Below, piece by piece: positions 51,131-59,286 of a stretch of DNA of 64,000 nucleotides. Under the pieces are notes generated by a model. That model was not told where the DNA came from. It worked only from the letters and a program-made list of their open reading frames with translations, and made no database searches. The DNA comes from Citrobacter telavivensis (GTDB lineage Bacteria > Pseudomonadota > Gammaproteobacteria > Enterobacterales > Enterobacteriaceae), in NCBI GenBank assembly GCA_009363175.1, contig CP045205.1:3038001-3102000 (forward strand), written 5' to 3'. Both the position numbers and the translations under genes were made by a program. Position 1 is the stretch's first letter, and every line of letters starts with the position of its first letter.

Positions 51131-52540
51131 ATGAAAAAGTACCAGCGTCTGGCTGAACAACTCTGCGAGCAGATTGCCTCTGGCGTCTGGCAACCTGGCG
51201 ACCGTCTGCCGTCACTGCGTGAGCAGGTGGTCAGTAGCGGGATGAGTTTTATGACCGTCGGACATGCCTATCAGCTACTGGAAAGTCAGGGACGGATTAT
51301 TGCACGTCCCCAGTCCGGTTATTATGTCGCGCCACGTCCGGTTAGCCAGCCCGAGGTGCAACCGGTCCAGGTGATGTGCGACGAAGCGGTAGATATCAAC
51401 ACCTATATCTTCGAGATGCTACAGGCCAGTCGGGATGCGTCGGTGATGCCGTTTGCCTCGGCCTTTCCCGATCCGCGTTTATTCCCCCTACAGCAACTGA
51501 ACCGTTCTCTGGCGCAGGTGAGCAGGACCGCAACCGCGATGAGCGTGATTGAAAACCTGCCGCCGGGGAACGCAGAGCTGCGTCACGCCATTGCCCGCCG
51601 TTATGCCCTACAGGGTATTACCGTCTCGCCCGATGAGATAGTCATTACCGCCGGAGCGCTGGAGGCGCTTAACCTGAGCCTGCAGGCGGTGACAGAACCG
51701 GGCGACTGGGTGATTGTCGAAAACCCCTGTTTCTATGGCGCGTTGCAGGCGCTGGAGCGGCTGCGGCTTAAAGCGTTGTCGGTGGCTACGGACGTGAAGG
51801 AGGGGATCGACCTCGCGGCGCTGGAGCTGGCGCTGCAGGAGTACCCGGTCAAAGCCTGCTGGCTCATGACCAACAGCCAGAACCCGCTCGGCGTGACCCT
51901 CAGCCCGGAGAAAAAGGCGCGTCTGGTTGAGATACTCGATCGCCATAATGTGATGTTGATTGAAGATGATGTCTACAGCGAACTCTACTTTGGTCGGGAG
52001 AAACCGCTGCCCGCCAAAGCGTGGGATCGGGGCGATAAAGTGCTGCACTGCTCGTCGTTTTCCAAATGTCTGGTGCCGGGTTTTCGCATCGGTTGGGTAG
52101 CCGCCGGCAAACATGCCCGTCAGATCCAGCGATTACAACTGATGAGCACGCTCTCCACCAGTTCGCCGATGCAGCTGGCACTGGTCGATTATCTCTCTAC
52201 GCGCCGGTATGACGCTCATCTTCGCCGCCTGCGCCGTCAACTGGCGGAGCGCAAACAGCAGGCCTGGCAAACGCTGCTGCGTCATCTTCCGGCGGAAGTA
52301 AAAATTCATCATAACAACAGCGGCTATTTTCTCTGGCTTGAACTACCGGAATCGCTGGACGCGGGTGAGCTGACCACACAGGCGCTGGCCCACCATATCA
52401 GCATCGCGCCGGGGAAAATGTTCTCGACCTCAGACACCTGGAAGCGCTTTTTCCGCTTCAATACCGCATGGAATTGGGGAGAGCGCGAAGAAGACGCGGT
52501 GAAACAACTGGGGCAACTCATTCGCGCTCAGATGAAATAA
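51131..52540 (+). CDS. ydcR: YdcR, MocR-type GntR/aminotransferase regulator
   Basis: A 469-residue fusion: N-terminal GntR winged helix (QPGDRLPSLREQVV, about residues 20-70) joined to a PLP-dependent class I aminotransferase domain. The Schiff-base Lys lies in SSFSKCLVPGFRIGW near residue 315. It matches E. coli YdcR. MocR proteins sense PLP or amino-acid-type ligands and often control B6 or GABA genes. The start at 51131 gives MKKYQRLAEQL as in E. coli; the upstream in-frame ATG at 50981 is rejected. It is next to ydcSTUV-patD, a possible target. Confidence 0.93.
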   Translation: MKKYQRLAEQLCEQIASGVWQPGDRLPSLREQVVSSGMSFMTVGHAYQLLESQGRIIARPQSGYYVAPRPVSQPEVQPVQVMCDEAVDINTYIFEMLQASRDASVMPFASAFPDPRLFPLQQLNRSLAQVSRTATAMSVIENLPPGNAELRHAIARRYALQGITVSPDEIVITAGALEALNLSLQAVTEPGDWVIVENPCFYGALQALERLRLKALSVATDVKEGIDLAALELALQEYPVKACWLMTNSQNPLGVTLSPEKKARLVEILDRHNVMLIEDDVYSELYFGREKPLPAKAWDRGDKVLHCSSFSKCLVPGFRIGWVAAGKHARQIQRLQLMSTLSTSSPMQLALVDYLSTRRYDAHLRRLRRQLAERKQQAWQTLLRHLPAEVKIHHNNSGYFLWLELPESLDAGELTTQALAHHISIAPGKMFSTSDTWKRFFRFNTAWNWGEREEDAVKQLGQLIRAQMK

Positions 52541-52864
52541 AACACGCGCGCTATTCAATATAAAAGAATGGCGCGTTCTTATTTATAAAATATCAGCAAG
52601 AACCGTACGACTTTATTTCCCGCCGATCATCATAGGAAATATCAATAGCTTTTGTTTTTCCATCTCGTCAGCTAACCCCTTGTCTATACTCCAGAAGATA
52701 GCCGCTCAGCGCCGGCGTTCGGGGCGTAATGCGCGTTATGTCACAACCTGATTAAATTTCCTCATGCCGGGAGGTGCGCTGACGGCGCGCCGACTATTTT
52801 TAGGAAAGGACATATATTTACGGCAAGGCTGCCGCTCAATATTTTGCGACAGGAGTAAGACCTT
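52541..52864. other. ydcR-ydcS intergenic region (324 bp)
   Basis: A weak stem CGCGC/GCGCG with TTCTTATTT near 52545-52586 can end ydcR. The rest is the ydcS leader. No open frame with a ribosome site stands out. Confidence 0.6.
52683..52690 (+). promoter_or_regulatory. Sigma-S-type -10 element of ydcS
   Basis: TCTATACT fits the extended -10 element read by RpoS (KCTATACT). Transcription would start near 52697 and give a 168-base leader before ydcS. E. coli ydcS is a well-known RpoS-dependent gene, which supports the call. Confidence 0.6.
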
Positions 52865-54010
52865 ATGAGCAAGAAATTTGCCCGCAGCAGCCTGTGCGCG
52901 CTCAGTATGACGCTGATGACCGCGCACGCCGCCGAACCGCCTACCGCTTTAGGTCAGGCTGAAGGCCGCCTGGATATTATCGCCTGGCCGGGCTATATCG
53001 AACGTGGTCAGACCGATAAACAGTACGACTGGGTGACACAATTCGAAAAAGAGACCGGCTGTGCGGTTAACGTCAAAACGGCGGCGACGTCGGATGAGAT
53101 GGTCAGCCTGATGGCGAAAGGCGGTTACGATCTGGTGACGGCCTCTGGCGATGCCTCTCTGCGCCTGATCATGGGTAAACGCGTGCAGCCAATCAACACG
53201 GCGCTCATCCCTAACTGGAAAACCGTCGATCCCCGGGTGGTCAAAGGCGACTGGTTCAACGTGGCGGGCAAAGTCTACGGCACGCCGTATCAGTGGGGAC
53301 CGAACCTGCTGATGTACAACACGCAAATTTTCCCGACGCCGCCGGATAGCTGGAACGTGGTGTTCGTTGAACAAAACCTGCCGGATGGAAAAAGCAACAA
53401 AGGCCGCGTGCAGGCCTATGACGGACCGATTTACATTGCCGACGCGGCGCTGTTTGTGAAAGCCACCCAGCCGCAACTGGGGATTTCGGATCCGTATCAA
53501 CTTACCGAAGCGCAGTATCAGGCGGTACTGAAAGTACTGCGCGCGCAGCAACCGTTGATCCACCGTTACTGGCACGACACCACCGTACAAATGAGCGATT
53601 TCAAAAATGAGGGCGTCGTGGCGTCCAGCGCCTGGCCGTATCAGGCGAACGCGCTGAAGGGTGAAGGGCAGCACATTGGTACGGTGTTCCCGAAAGAAGG
53701 GGTCACCGGCTGGGCGGATACCACCATGCTGCACAGCGAAACAAAACACCCGGTTTGCGCCTACAAGTGGATGAACTGGTCGTTGACGCCAAAAGTTCAG
53801 GGCGATGTGGCGGCCTGGTTTGGATCGCTGCCGGTCGTCACCGAAGGCTGCAAAGCCAGTACGCTGCTGGGCGACAAAGGCTGTGAAACCAACGGCTACC
53901 GCTATTTTGACAAAATCGCCTTCTGGAAAACGCCTGTCGCTGAAGGCGGTAAATTCGTGCCGTACAGTCGCTGGACGCAGGATTACATCGCCATCATGGG
54001 CGGTCGTTAA
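52865..54010 (+). CDS. ydcS: YdcS, periplasmic solute-binding protein of the YdcSTUV importer
   Basis: A 381-residue periplasmic binding protein of the spermidine/putrescine type, same length as E. coli YdcS. A signal peptide (about 23 residues, AHA cleavage) is followed by LDIIAWPGYIERGQTD and GYDLVTASGDASLRL. It delivers putrescine-type substrates to YdcTUV; in E. coli it has also been tied to polyhydroxybutyrate synthesis. It is the first gene of ydcSTUV-patD. The start at 52865 follows AGGAG. Confidence 0.94.
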   Translation: MSKKFARSSLCALSMTLMTAHAAEPPTALGQAEGRLDIIAWPGYIERGQTDKQYDWVTQFEKETGCAVNVKTAATSDEMVSLMAKGGYDLVTASGDASLRLIMGKRVQPINTALIPNWKTVDPRVVKGDWFNVAGKVYGTPYQWGPNLLMYNTQIFPTPPDSWNVVFVEQNLPDGKSNKGRVQAYDGPIYIADAALFVKATQPQLGISDPYQLTEAQYQAVLKVLRAQQPLIHRYWHDTTVQMSDFKNEGVVASSAWPYQANALKGEGQHIGTVFPKEGVTGWADTTMLHSETKHPVCAYKWMNWSLTPKVQGDVAAWFGSLPVVTEGCKASTLLGDKGCETNGYRYFDKIAFWKTPVAEGGKFVPYSRWTQDYIAIMGGR

Positions 54011-54027
54011 CGTCACTGGGGTGATTT

Positions 54028-55041
54028 ATGACGTACGCAGTGGAGTTTGACAACGTCTCGCGTCTGTACGGTGACGTGCGGGCGGTCGATGGCGTCAGTA
54101 TTGCGATTAAAGACGGTGAGTTTTTCTCCATGCTGGGGCCCTCCGGCTCCGGCAAAACCACCTGCCTGCGCCTGATTGCCGGATTCGAACAGCTTTCTGG
54201 CGGTTCGATTGCCATCTTTGGCAAGCCAGCCAGCGATTTACCGCCCTGGGAGCGGGATGTGAATACCGTGTTTCAGGACTACGCGCTGTTTCCACACATG
54301 TCGATTCTCGACAATGTCGCCTATGGCCTGATGGTCAAAGGCGTCAATAAGAAGCAGCGTCAGGCCCAGGCCCGCGAGGCGCTGGAAAAGGTGGCGCTGG
54401 GGTTTACCTTCGAACGCAAACCGTCACAGCTTTCCGGCGGTCAGCGTCAGCGGGTCGCCATCGCCAGGGCGCTGGTCAACGAACCGCGCGTGCTGCTGCT
54501 GGATGAACCGCTTGGTGCACTGGATCTGAAACTGCGCGAGCAGATGCAACTGGAACTGAAAAAGCTCCAGCAGTCGCTGGGGATTACGTTCATCTTCGTG
54601 ACGCACGATCAGGGCGAAGCGCTGTCGATGTCCGATCGCGTGGCGGTGTTTAACAACGGCCGCATTGAGCAGGTGGATTCGCCGCGCGAGCTCTACATGC
54701 GTCCGCGCACGCCGTTTGTTGCGGGTTTCGTCGGAACATCGAACGTCTTTGATCCCGCGATGGCCTCAAACGTCTGCGGGATGACGGGCAGCTTCTCGCT
54801 GCGCCCGGAGCATATCCGGCTCAATACTCCTGGAGAGATCCAGGTGCAGGGGGTGATTCAGGCCGTGCAGTATCAGGGGGCCGCCACCCGTTTTGAACTC
54901 AGGCTTGCTGGCGGCGAAAAGCTGCTGGTCAGTCAGGCCAATCAGACGGGAGAGCCGTTTGCGACTCTGCTCGCGCCCGGTCAGCAGGTGATGGTGTCAT
55001 GGCCGCGCGAGGTCATGGTACCGCTGGTCGAGGAGAGGTGA
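54028..55041 (+). CDS. ydcT: YdcT, ABC transporter ATPase
   Basis: A 337-residue ABC ATPase of the PotA type. Walker A GPSGSGKTT is near residue 38, the Q-loop in VFQDYALFPHM, the signature LSGGQRQRV near 133, Walker B LLLDEPLGALD and the switch His in VTHDQGEA. A C-terminal TOBE-like domain follows. It energises uptake by YdcUV. It lies 17 bases after ydcS and directly abuts ydcU. Confidence 0.96.
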   Translation: MTYAVEFDNVSRLYGDVRAVDGVSIAIKDGEFFSMLGPSGSGKTTCLRLIAGFEQLSGGSIAIFGKPASDLPPWERDVNTVFQDYALFPHMSILDNVAYGLMVKGVNKKQRQAQAREALEKVALGFTFERKPSQLSGGQRQRVAIARALVNEPRVLLLDEPLGALDLKLREQMQLELKKLQQSLGITFIFVTHDQGEALSMSDRVAVFNNGRIEQVDSPRELYMRPRTPFVAGFVGTSNVFDPAMASNVCGMTGSFSLRPEHIRLNTPGEIQVQGVIQAVQYQGAATRFELRLAGGEKLLVSQANQTGEPFATLLAPGQQVMVSWPREVMVPLVEER

Positions 55042-55986
55042 ATGGCAATGAATGTGCTCTCTACGCCTTCACGGCCCGGCGGTCTGAGTAAACTCACCGG
55101 CTTTTTCTGGCGTCATCCCGGTCTGGGGCTGTTTTTGCTGCTGCTTGGCCCGCTGATGTGGTTTGGCATTGTCTACTTCGGCTCGCTGCTGACGCTGCTG
55201 TGGCAGGGGTTTTACACCTTCGACGACTTCACCATGTCGGTGACGCCGGATCTGACGCTCGCCAATCTTCGCGCGCTGTTTAACCCCGCCAACTACGACA
55301 TCATCTTACGCACGCTGACGATGGCGATTGCGGTGACAATAGCCAGCGCGATTCTGGCGTTTCCGATGGCGTGGTACATGGCGCGCTATACCTCTGGCAA
55401 GATGAAAGCGTTCTTCTATATTGCGGTCATGTTGCCGATGTGGGCGAGTTACATCGTCAAGGCCTACGCCTGGACGTTGCTGCTGGCGAAAGATGGTGTG
55501 GCGCAGTGGTTCCTGGTTCATCTTGGCGTAGAACCTCTGCTGACCAGCCTGCTGACGCTGCCGGCCGTAGGGGGAAACACGCTCTCGACGTCGGGGTTAG
55601 GGCGCTTTATGGTGTTCGTCTACATTTGGCTGCCGTTTATGATCCTGCCGGTTCAGGCCGCGCTGGAACGGTTGCCACCGTCGCTGTTACAGGCGTCCGC
55701 CGATCTGGGGGCTCGTCCACGCCAGACCTTCCGCTATGTGGTTCTGCCGCTGGCGATCCCCGGCATCGCCGCCGGTTCTATCTTCACCTTCTCGCTGACG
55801 CTGGGGGATTTTATCGTGCCGCAGCTCGTGGGGCCGCCGGGCTATTTCATCGGCAACATGGTCTATTCCCAACAGGGTGCGATTGGCAACATGCCGATGG
55901 CGGCGGCGTTTACGCTGGTGCCAATTGTGCTGATAGCCCTTTATCTGGCGTTCGTGAAACGCCTGGGAGCGTTCGATGCACTCTGA
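55042..55986 (+). CDS. ydcU: YdcU, ABC transporter permease
   Basis: A 314-residue permease with six hydrophobic segments of the PotB type. The EAA loop that docks on the ATPase is LLQASADLGARPRQTFRYVVLPLA near residues 210-235. It matches E. coli YdcU. The start follows AGGAGAGGTGA, directly after the ydcT stop. ydcV begins 11 bases before it ends. Confidence 0.95.
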   Translation: MAMNVLSTPSRPGGLSKLTGFFWRHPGLGLFLLLLGPLMWFGIVYFGSLLTLLWQGFYTFDDFTMSVTPDLTLANLRALFNPANYDIILRTLTMAIAVTIASAILAFPMAWYMARYTSGKMKAFFYIAVMLPMWASYIVKAYAWTLLLAKDGVAQWFLVHLGVEPLLTSLLTLPAVGGNTLSTSGLGRFMVFVYIWLPFMILPVQAALERLPPSLLQASADLGARPRQTFRYVVLPLAIPGIAAGSIFTFSLTLGDFIVPQLVGPPGYFIGNMVYSQQGAIGNMPMAAAFTLVPIVLIALYLAFVKRLGAFDAL

Positions 55987-56782
55987 GCGCGCACCGTTTT
56001 TCCTCAAACTGGCGGCCTGGGGCGGGGTGGTATTCCTGCACTTCCCGATTCTTATCATCGCAGCCTATGCGTTTAATACCGAAGATGCCGCCTTTAGCTT
56101 TCCACCGCAGGGGCTGACGCTACGCTGGTTCAGCGTTGCTGCGCAGCGCAGCGATATTCTGGATGCCGTGACGTTGTCACTAAAAATCGCGGCGTTGTCG
56201 ACGGCGATTGCGCTGGTGCTCGGTACGCTTGCCGCCGCGGCGCTCTGGCGGCGTGATTTCTTCGGTAAAAACGCTATCTCATTATTGCTGCTGTTACCGA
56301 TAGCCCTGCCGGGGATCGTCACCGGTCTGGCGCTACTGACCGCGTTTAAGACGGTCAATCTCGAACCGGGTTTTTTCACCATCGTCGTCGGTCATGCGAC
56401 GTTCTGTGTGGTGGTGGTCTTTAACAACGTGATAGCCCGCTTTCGTCGTACCTCCTGGAGCCTGGTGGAGGCCTCTATGGATCTCGGCGCCAACGGCTGG
56501 CAGACCTTCCGCTACGTGGTGCTGCCGAATCTGGGATCGGCGCTGCTGGCCGGGGGAATGCTGGCGTTCGCGCTGTCTTTCGATGAAATCATCGTCACAA
56601 CCTTTACTGCCGGTCACGAACGGACGCTGCCGCTGTGGTTGCTCAATCAGTTAGGGCGACCGCGCGACGTGCCGGTGACGAACGTCGTGGCACTGCTGGT
56701 CATGCTGGTCACAACCATTCCGATTCTGGGGGCCTGGTGGCTCACGCGTGAAGGCGACAGCCTCGCCGGAAACGGTAAATAA
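55976..56782 (+). CDS. ydcV: YdcV, ABC transporter permease
   Basis: A 268-residue permease of the PotC type with six hydrophobic segments. Its EAA loop is EASMDLGANGWQTFRYVVLP near residue 165. The start overlaps the ydcU end by 11 bases, so the two permeases are made together. It matches E. coli YdcV. Confidence 0.95.
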   Translation: MHSERAPFFLKLAAWGGVVFLHFPILIIAAYAFNTEDAAFSFPPQGLTLRWFSVAAQRSDILDAVTLSLKIAALSTAIALVLGTLAAAALWRRDFFGKNAISLLLLLPIALPGIVTGLALLTAFKTVNLEPGFFTIVVGHATFCVVVVFNNVIARFRRTSWSLVEASMDLGANGWQTFRYVVLPNLGSALLAGGMLAFALSFDEIIVTTFTAGHERTLPLWLLNQLGRPRDVPVTNVVALLVMLVTTIPILGAWWLTREGDSLAGNGK

Positions 56783-56803
56783 ACAACGATATGGGAAAAT
56801 GCT

Positions 56804-58228
56804 ATGCAACATCAATTACTGATTAACGGCGAGCTGGTCAATGGTGAAGGTGAGAAACAGCCCGTCTATAACCCCGCCACCGGCGAGGTGCTGCTGGAAA
56901 TTGCAGAAGCATCTCCCGCTCAGGTGGATGCGGCCGTTCTCGCCGCCGATCGTGCGTTTAGCGAATGGGGACAGACGACCCCAAAAGCGCGCAGTGAACT
57001 GCTGCTGAAACTGGCTGACGTTATTGAACAGAATGCGCAGGTCTTTGCCGAACTGGAATCACGCAACTGCGGCAAGCCGCTGCGTTGCGCGCTCAATGAT
57101 GAGATCCCGGCGATTGTCGATGTATTTCGCTTTTTCGCCGGTGCCGCGCGTTGTCTGAACGGTCTGGCTGCGGGGGAATATCTGGAAGGTCATACCTCGA
57201 TGATTCGTCGCGATCCGGTCGGCGTTGTCGCCTCCATCGCGCCGTGGAACTATCCTCTGATGATGGCGGCGTGGAAACTGGCCCCCGCGCTGGCGGCCGG
57301 TAACTGCGTGGTGATCAAGCCGTCGGAAATCACACCGCTGACCGCGCTGAAACTGGCGGAATACGCCAAAGATATCTTCCCGCCGGGCGTGCTCAACGTA
57401 CTGTTTGGCAGAGGCAAAACGGTCGGCGATCCGCTGACCGGGCACAAGAAAGTGCGCATGGTCTCCTTAACCGGTTCGATTGCTACCGGCGAGCACATCA
57501 TCAGCCACACGGCGCCGTCGATTAAGCGCACGCATATGGAACTGGGGGGGAAAGCGCCGGTGATTGTGTTCGACGACGCTGATGTGGATGCGGTGGTGGA
57601 AGGGGTGCGCACCTTCGGTTTCTACAATGCCGGTCAGGACTGTACCGCCGCCTGTCGCATTTACGCGCAGAAGGGCGTTTACGACGCGCTGGTTGAGAAA
57701 CTCGGTGCCGCAGTGGCCAGCCTGAAGACCGGCGCGCCGGAGGACGAATCGACTGAGCTGGGTCCGTTGAGCTCACTGGCGCATCTGGAGCGCGTCACCA
57801 AAGCCGTTGAAGATGCCAAAGCGCTGGGACATATCAACGTGGTCACCGGTGGGAAAAGAGTCGAAGGGCCGGGTTACTACTTTGCCCCGACGCTGCTGGC
57901 AGGGGCTAAGCAGGAGGATGCGATCGTCCAGCGAGAAGTGTTCGGTCCGGTGGTCAGCGTGACGGTCTTCGAGGAGGAAGAACAGGTGCTGGAATGGGCC
58001 AATGATTCGCAATATGGCCTCGCCTCATCGGTCTGGACGCGTGATGTCGGACGCGCGCACCGGGTCAGTGCGCGTCTGCAATACGGCTGCACCTGGGTTA
58101 ATACCCATTTCATGCTGGTGAGCGAAATGCCGCACGGCGGGCAGAAACTGTCTGGTTATGGAAAAGACATGTCACTGTATGGACTGGAGGACTACACCGT
58201 GATCCGTCACGTCATGGTGAAACACTGA
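56804..58228 (+). CDS. patD: PatD (YdcW), gamma-aminobutyraldehyde dehydrogenase
   Basis: A 474-residue NAD-dependent aldehyde dehydrogenase with the length of E. coli PatD. Nucleophile Cys280 lies in GQDCTAAC, the catalytic Glu in MELGGKAPV, the Asn in IAPWNYPLM. It oxidises 4-aminobutanal, made from putrescine by PatA, to GABA. Its place at the end of ydcSTUV links uptake of a polyamine-type substrate to its breakdown. A strong terminator follows. Confidence 0.96.
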   Translation: MQHQLLINGELVNGEGEKQPVYNPATGEVLLEIAEASPAQVDAAVLAADRAFSEWGQTTPKARSELLLKLADVIEQNAQVFAELESRNCGKPLRCALNDEIPAIVDVFRFFAGAARCLNGLAAGEYLEGHTSMIRRDPVGVVASIAPWNYPLMMAAWKLAPALAAGNCVVIKPSEITPLTALKLAEYAKDIFPPGVLNVLFGRGKTVGDPLTGHKKVRMVSLTGSIATGEHIISHTAPSIKRTHMELGGKAPVIVFDDADVDAVVEGVRTFGFYNAGQDCTAACRIYAQKGVYDALVEKLGAAVASLKTGAPEDESTELGPLSSLAHLERVTKAVEDAKALGHINVVTGGKRVEGPGYYFAPTLLAGAKQEDAIVQREVFGPVVSVTVFEEEEQVLEWANDSQYGLASSVWTRDVGRAHRVSARLQYGCTWVNTHFMLVSEMPHGGQKLSGYGKDMSLYGLEDYTVIRHVMVKH

Positions 58229-58253
58229 CCGACCATGTCCGTGATAAGCCGTA

Positions 58254-58280
58254 AGCCCTGCCGCCGTGCAGGGCTTTTTG
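58254..58280 (+). terminator. Intrinsic terminator of ydcSTUV-patD
   Basis: AGCCCTGC/GCAGGGCT stem with a 6-base loop followed by five T residues, 26 bases after patD. Confidence 0.9.
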
Positions 58281-58356
58281 TTGTCAATACTCAGGGGCAA
58301 AAGAGTATGGTATGGTGAATAGTCATTCATAAAAAATGCATTTAAATGGAGTGGGT

Positions 58357-58668
58357 ATGATTGTTAGAACGTGGCATGGCTGTGTACCCGTGCAGCATGG
58401 CGATGGATTTGCAGTACATTTAGAATTGACCGGCGTTAAGCATTCCCAAAGCATTCAGGGGAATGCAGGGGCATTTGTTCGCCGGGAGCGGCAAGGGGAA
58501 TGGGAGCACTTCTTCCTCGCCACGTACTGGCACAATCTGGCGGCAATTAAAGCTTTTGCCGGCGAAGATTATCACGTCGCGGTGACCTATCCTGATGACG
58601 AACAGTTTGCGCTGCTTTCCGATCCGTATGTGTTCCAGTTTGAGGTCAACGAGAAGGTGCCGCTCTGA
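58357..58668 (+). CDS. Small ABM-like (dimeric alpha-beta barrel) protein
   Basis: A 103-residue protein of the antibiotic biosynthesis monooxygenase-like fold: an N-terminal strand MIVRTWHG, a central WEHFFLATYWHNLAAIKAFAG and a C-terminal strand YVFQFEV. Proteins of this fold form dimers and can act on small hydrophobic molecules or haem, but no activity is known here. The start at 58357 is taken because GGAG lies nine bases before it. It has its own promoter region after the patD terminator. Confidence 0.75.
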   Translation: MIVRTWHGCVPVQHGDGFAVHLELTGVKHSQSIQGNAGAFVRRERQGEWEHFFLATYWHNLAAIKAFAGEDYHVAVTYPDDEQFALLSDPYVFQFEVNEKVPL

Positions 58669-58740
58669 TGTCATCCCGAATGAGTAAACATTAAGGATCA
58701 TTTACGCTATCGCGGGGAAGTGAGAGGATCGTCGACCAAA

Positions 58741-58765
58741 GGCAGAGAGGATTTTCCTCTCTGCC
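58741..58765 (-). terminator. Hairpin after yncL
   Basis: A perfect 11-bp stem GGCAGAGAGGA/TCCTCTCTGCC with a 3-base loop; on the minus strand TTTGG follows. It lies 25 bases past the yncL stop. Confidence 0.55.
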
Positions 58766-58790
58766 CGTCTGCGCCGCAAGCACTCAAAAT

Positions 58791-58886
58791 TTAGATAAAC
58801 CAGCCAAATCTCAATGAGATAAGAGCAAAAAGACCAACAGCAGCAAAGAGATTTATCAACACCACGGTTCTACTGGAAACATTCAT
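58791..58886 (-). CDS. yncL: YncL, 31-residue membrane protein
   Basis: A 31-residue protein, MNVSSRTVVLINLFAAVGLF followed by ALISLRFGWFI, nearly the same as E. coli YncL. One transmembrane helix is expected. It lies between patD and ortT, as in E. coli. The protein is stress-induced in E. coli, with no known function. It is divergent from ortT. Confidence 0.88.
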   Translation of the reverse strand: MNVSSRTVVLINLFAAVGLFALISLRFGWFI

Positions 58887-59015
58887 TTTTGCCACCCTGT
58901 GTTAGTGCCCCTTTGTATATAGTTCGCTGTCTCGCGATCCGCAATAGTACAAACCAGGGACTTAACGTAAGCGGTCATAAAAAGCGGCAAAATGATTGAC
59001 CAAAAGTGATAAAAC

Positions 59016-59029
59016 TTGATGTGCATCAA
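59016..59029 (+). promoter_or_regulatory. FNR box before ortT
   Basis: TTGATGTGCATCAA is a perfect match to the FNR consensus TTGAT-N4-ATCAA. A -10-like TTTTAT at 59052-59057 would put the box centre at -41.5 from a start near 59064. This predicts activation of ortT without oxygen. Confidence 0.72.
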
Positions 59030-59079
59030 AAAATGGAGCATATTGCGCGCGTTTTATTCTTCTGGCCGGATGCCCTTAA

Positions 59080-59253
59080 ATGTCTTTGTACCAAAAAATG
59101 TTGATGTTCTATGCGGTAATGGCCGCGATTGCCTTTCTGATCACCTGGTTCCTCTCGCATGATAAAAAACGCATCCGCTTTCTGAGTGCCTTTCTGGTCG
59201 GGGCCACCTGGCCAATGAGTTTTCCTGTCGCTCTGTTGTTTTCGCTGTTTTGA
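59080..59253 (+). CDS. ortT: OrtT (YdcX), small membrane toxin of the GhoT family
   Basis: A 57-residue protein with two hydrophobic helices (MFYAVMAAIAFLITWFL and FLVGATWPMSFPVALLFSLF) and a basic loop (HDKKRIR), the layout of GhoT-family toxins. It matches E. coli OrtT, an orphan toxin that damages the membrane and lowers ATP when the stringent response is active. No antitoxin gene adjoins it. A perfect FNR box lies upstream. Confidence 0.9.
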   Translation: MSLYQKMLMFYAVMAAIAFLITWFLSHDKKRIRFLSAFLVGATWPMSFPVALLFSLF

Positions 59254-59259
59254 GTCGAC

Positions 59260-59283
59260 TCAGCCGGTGTCCATCCCGGCTGA
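59260..59283. terminator. Hairpin between ortT and srfC
   Basis: TCAGCCGG/CCGGCTGA stem with an 8-base loop between the convergent genes; no T-run on either side. Confidence 0.5.
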
Positions 59284-59286
59284 ACC

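Noticed and set aside
52949..54016. A 355-codon open frame opposite ydcS
   Set aside because: It is a shadow of ydcS, which has a signal peptide and a clear family match.
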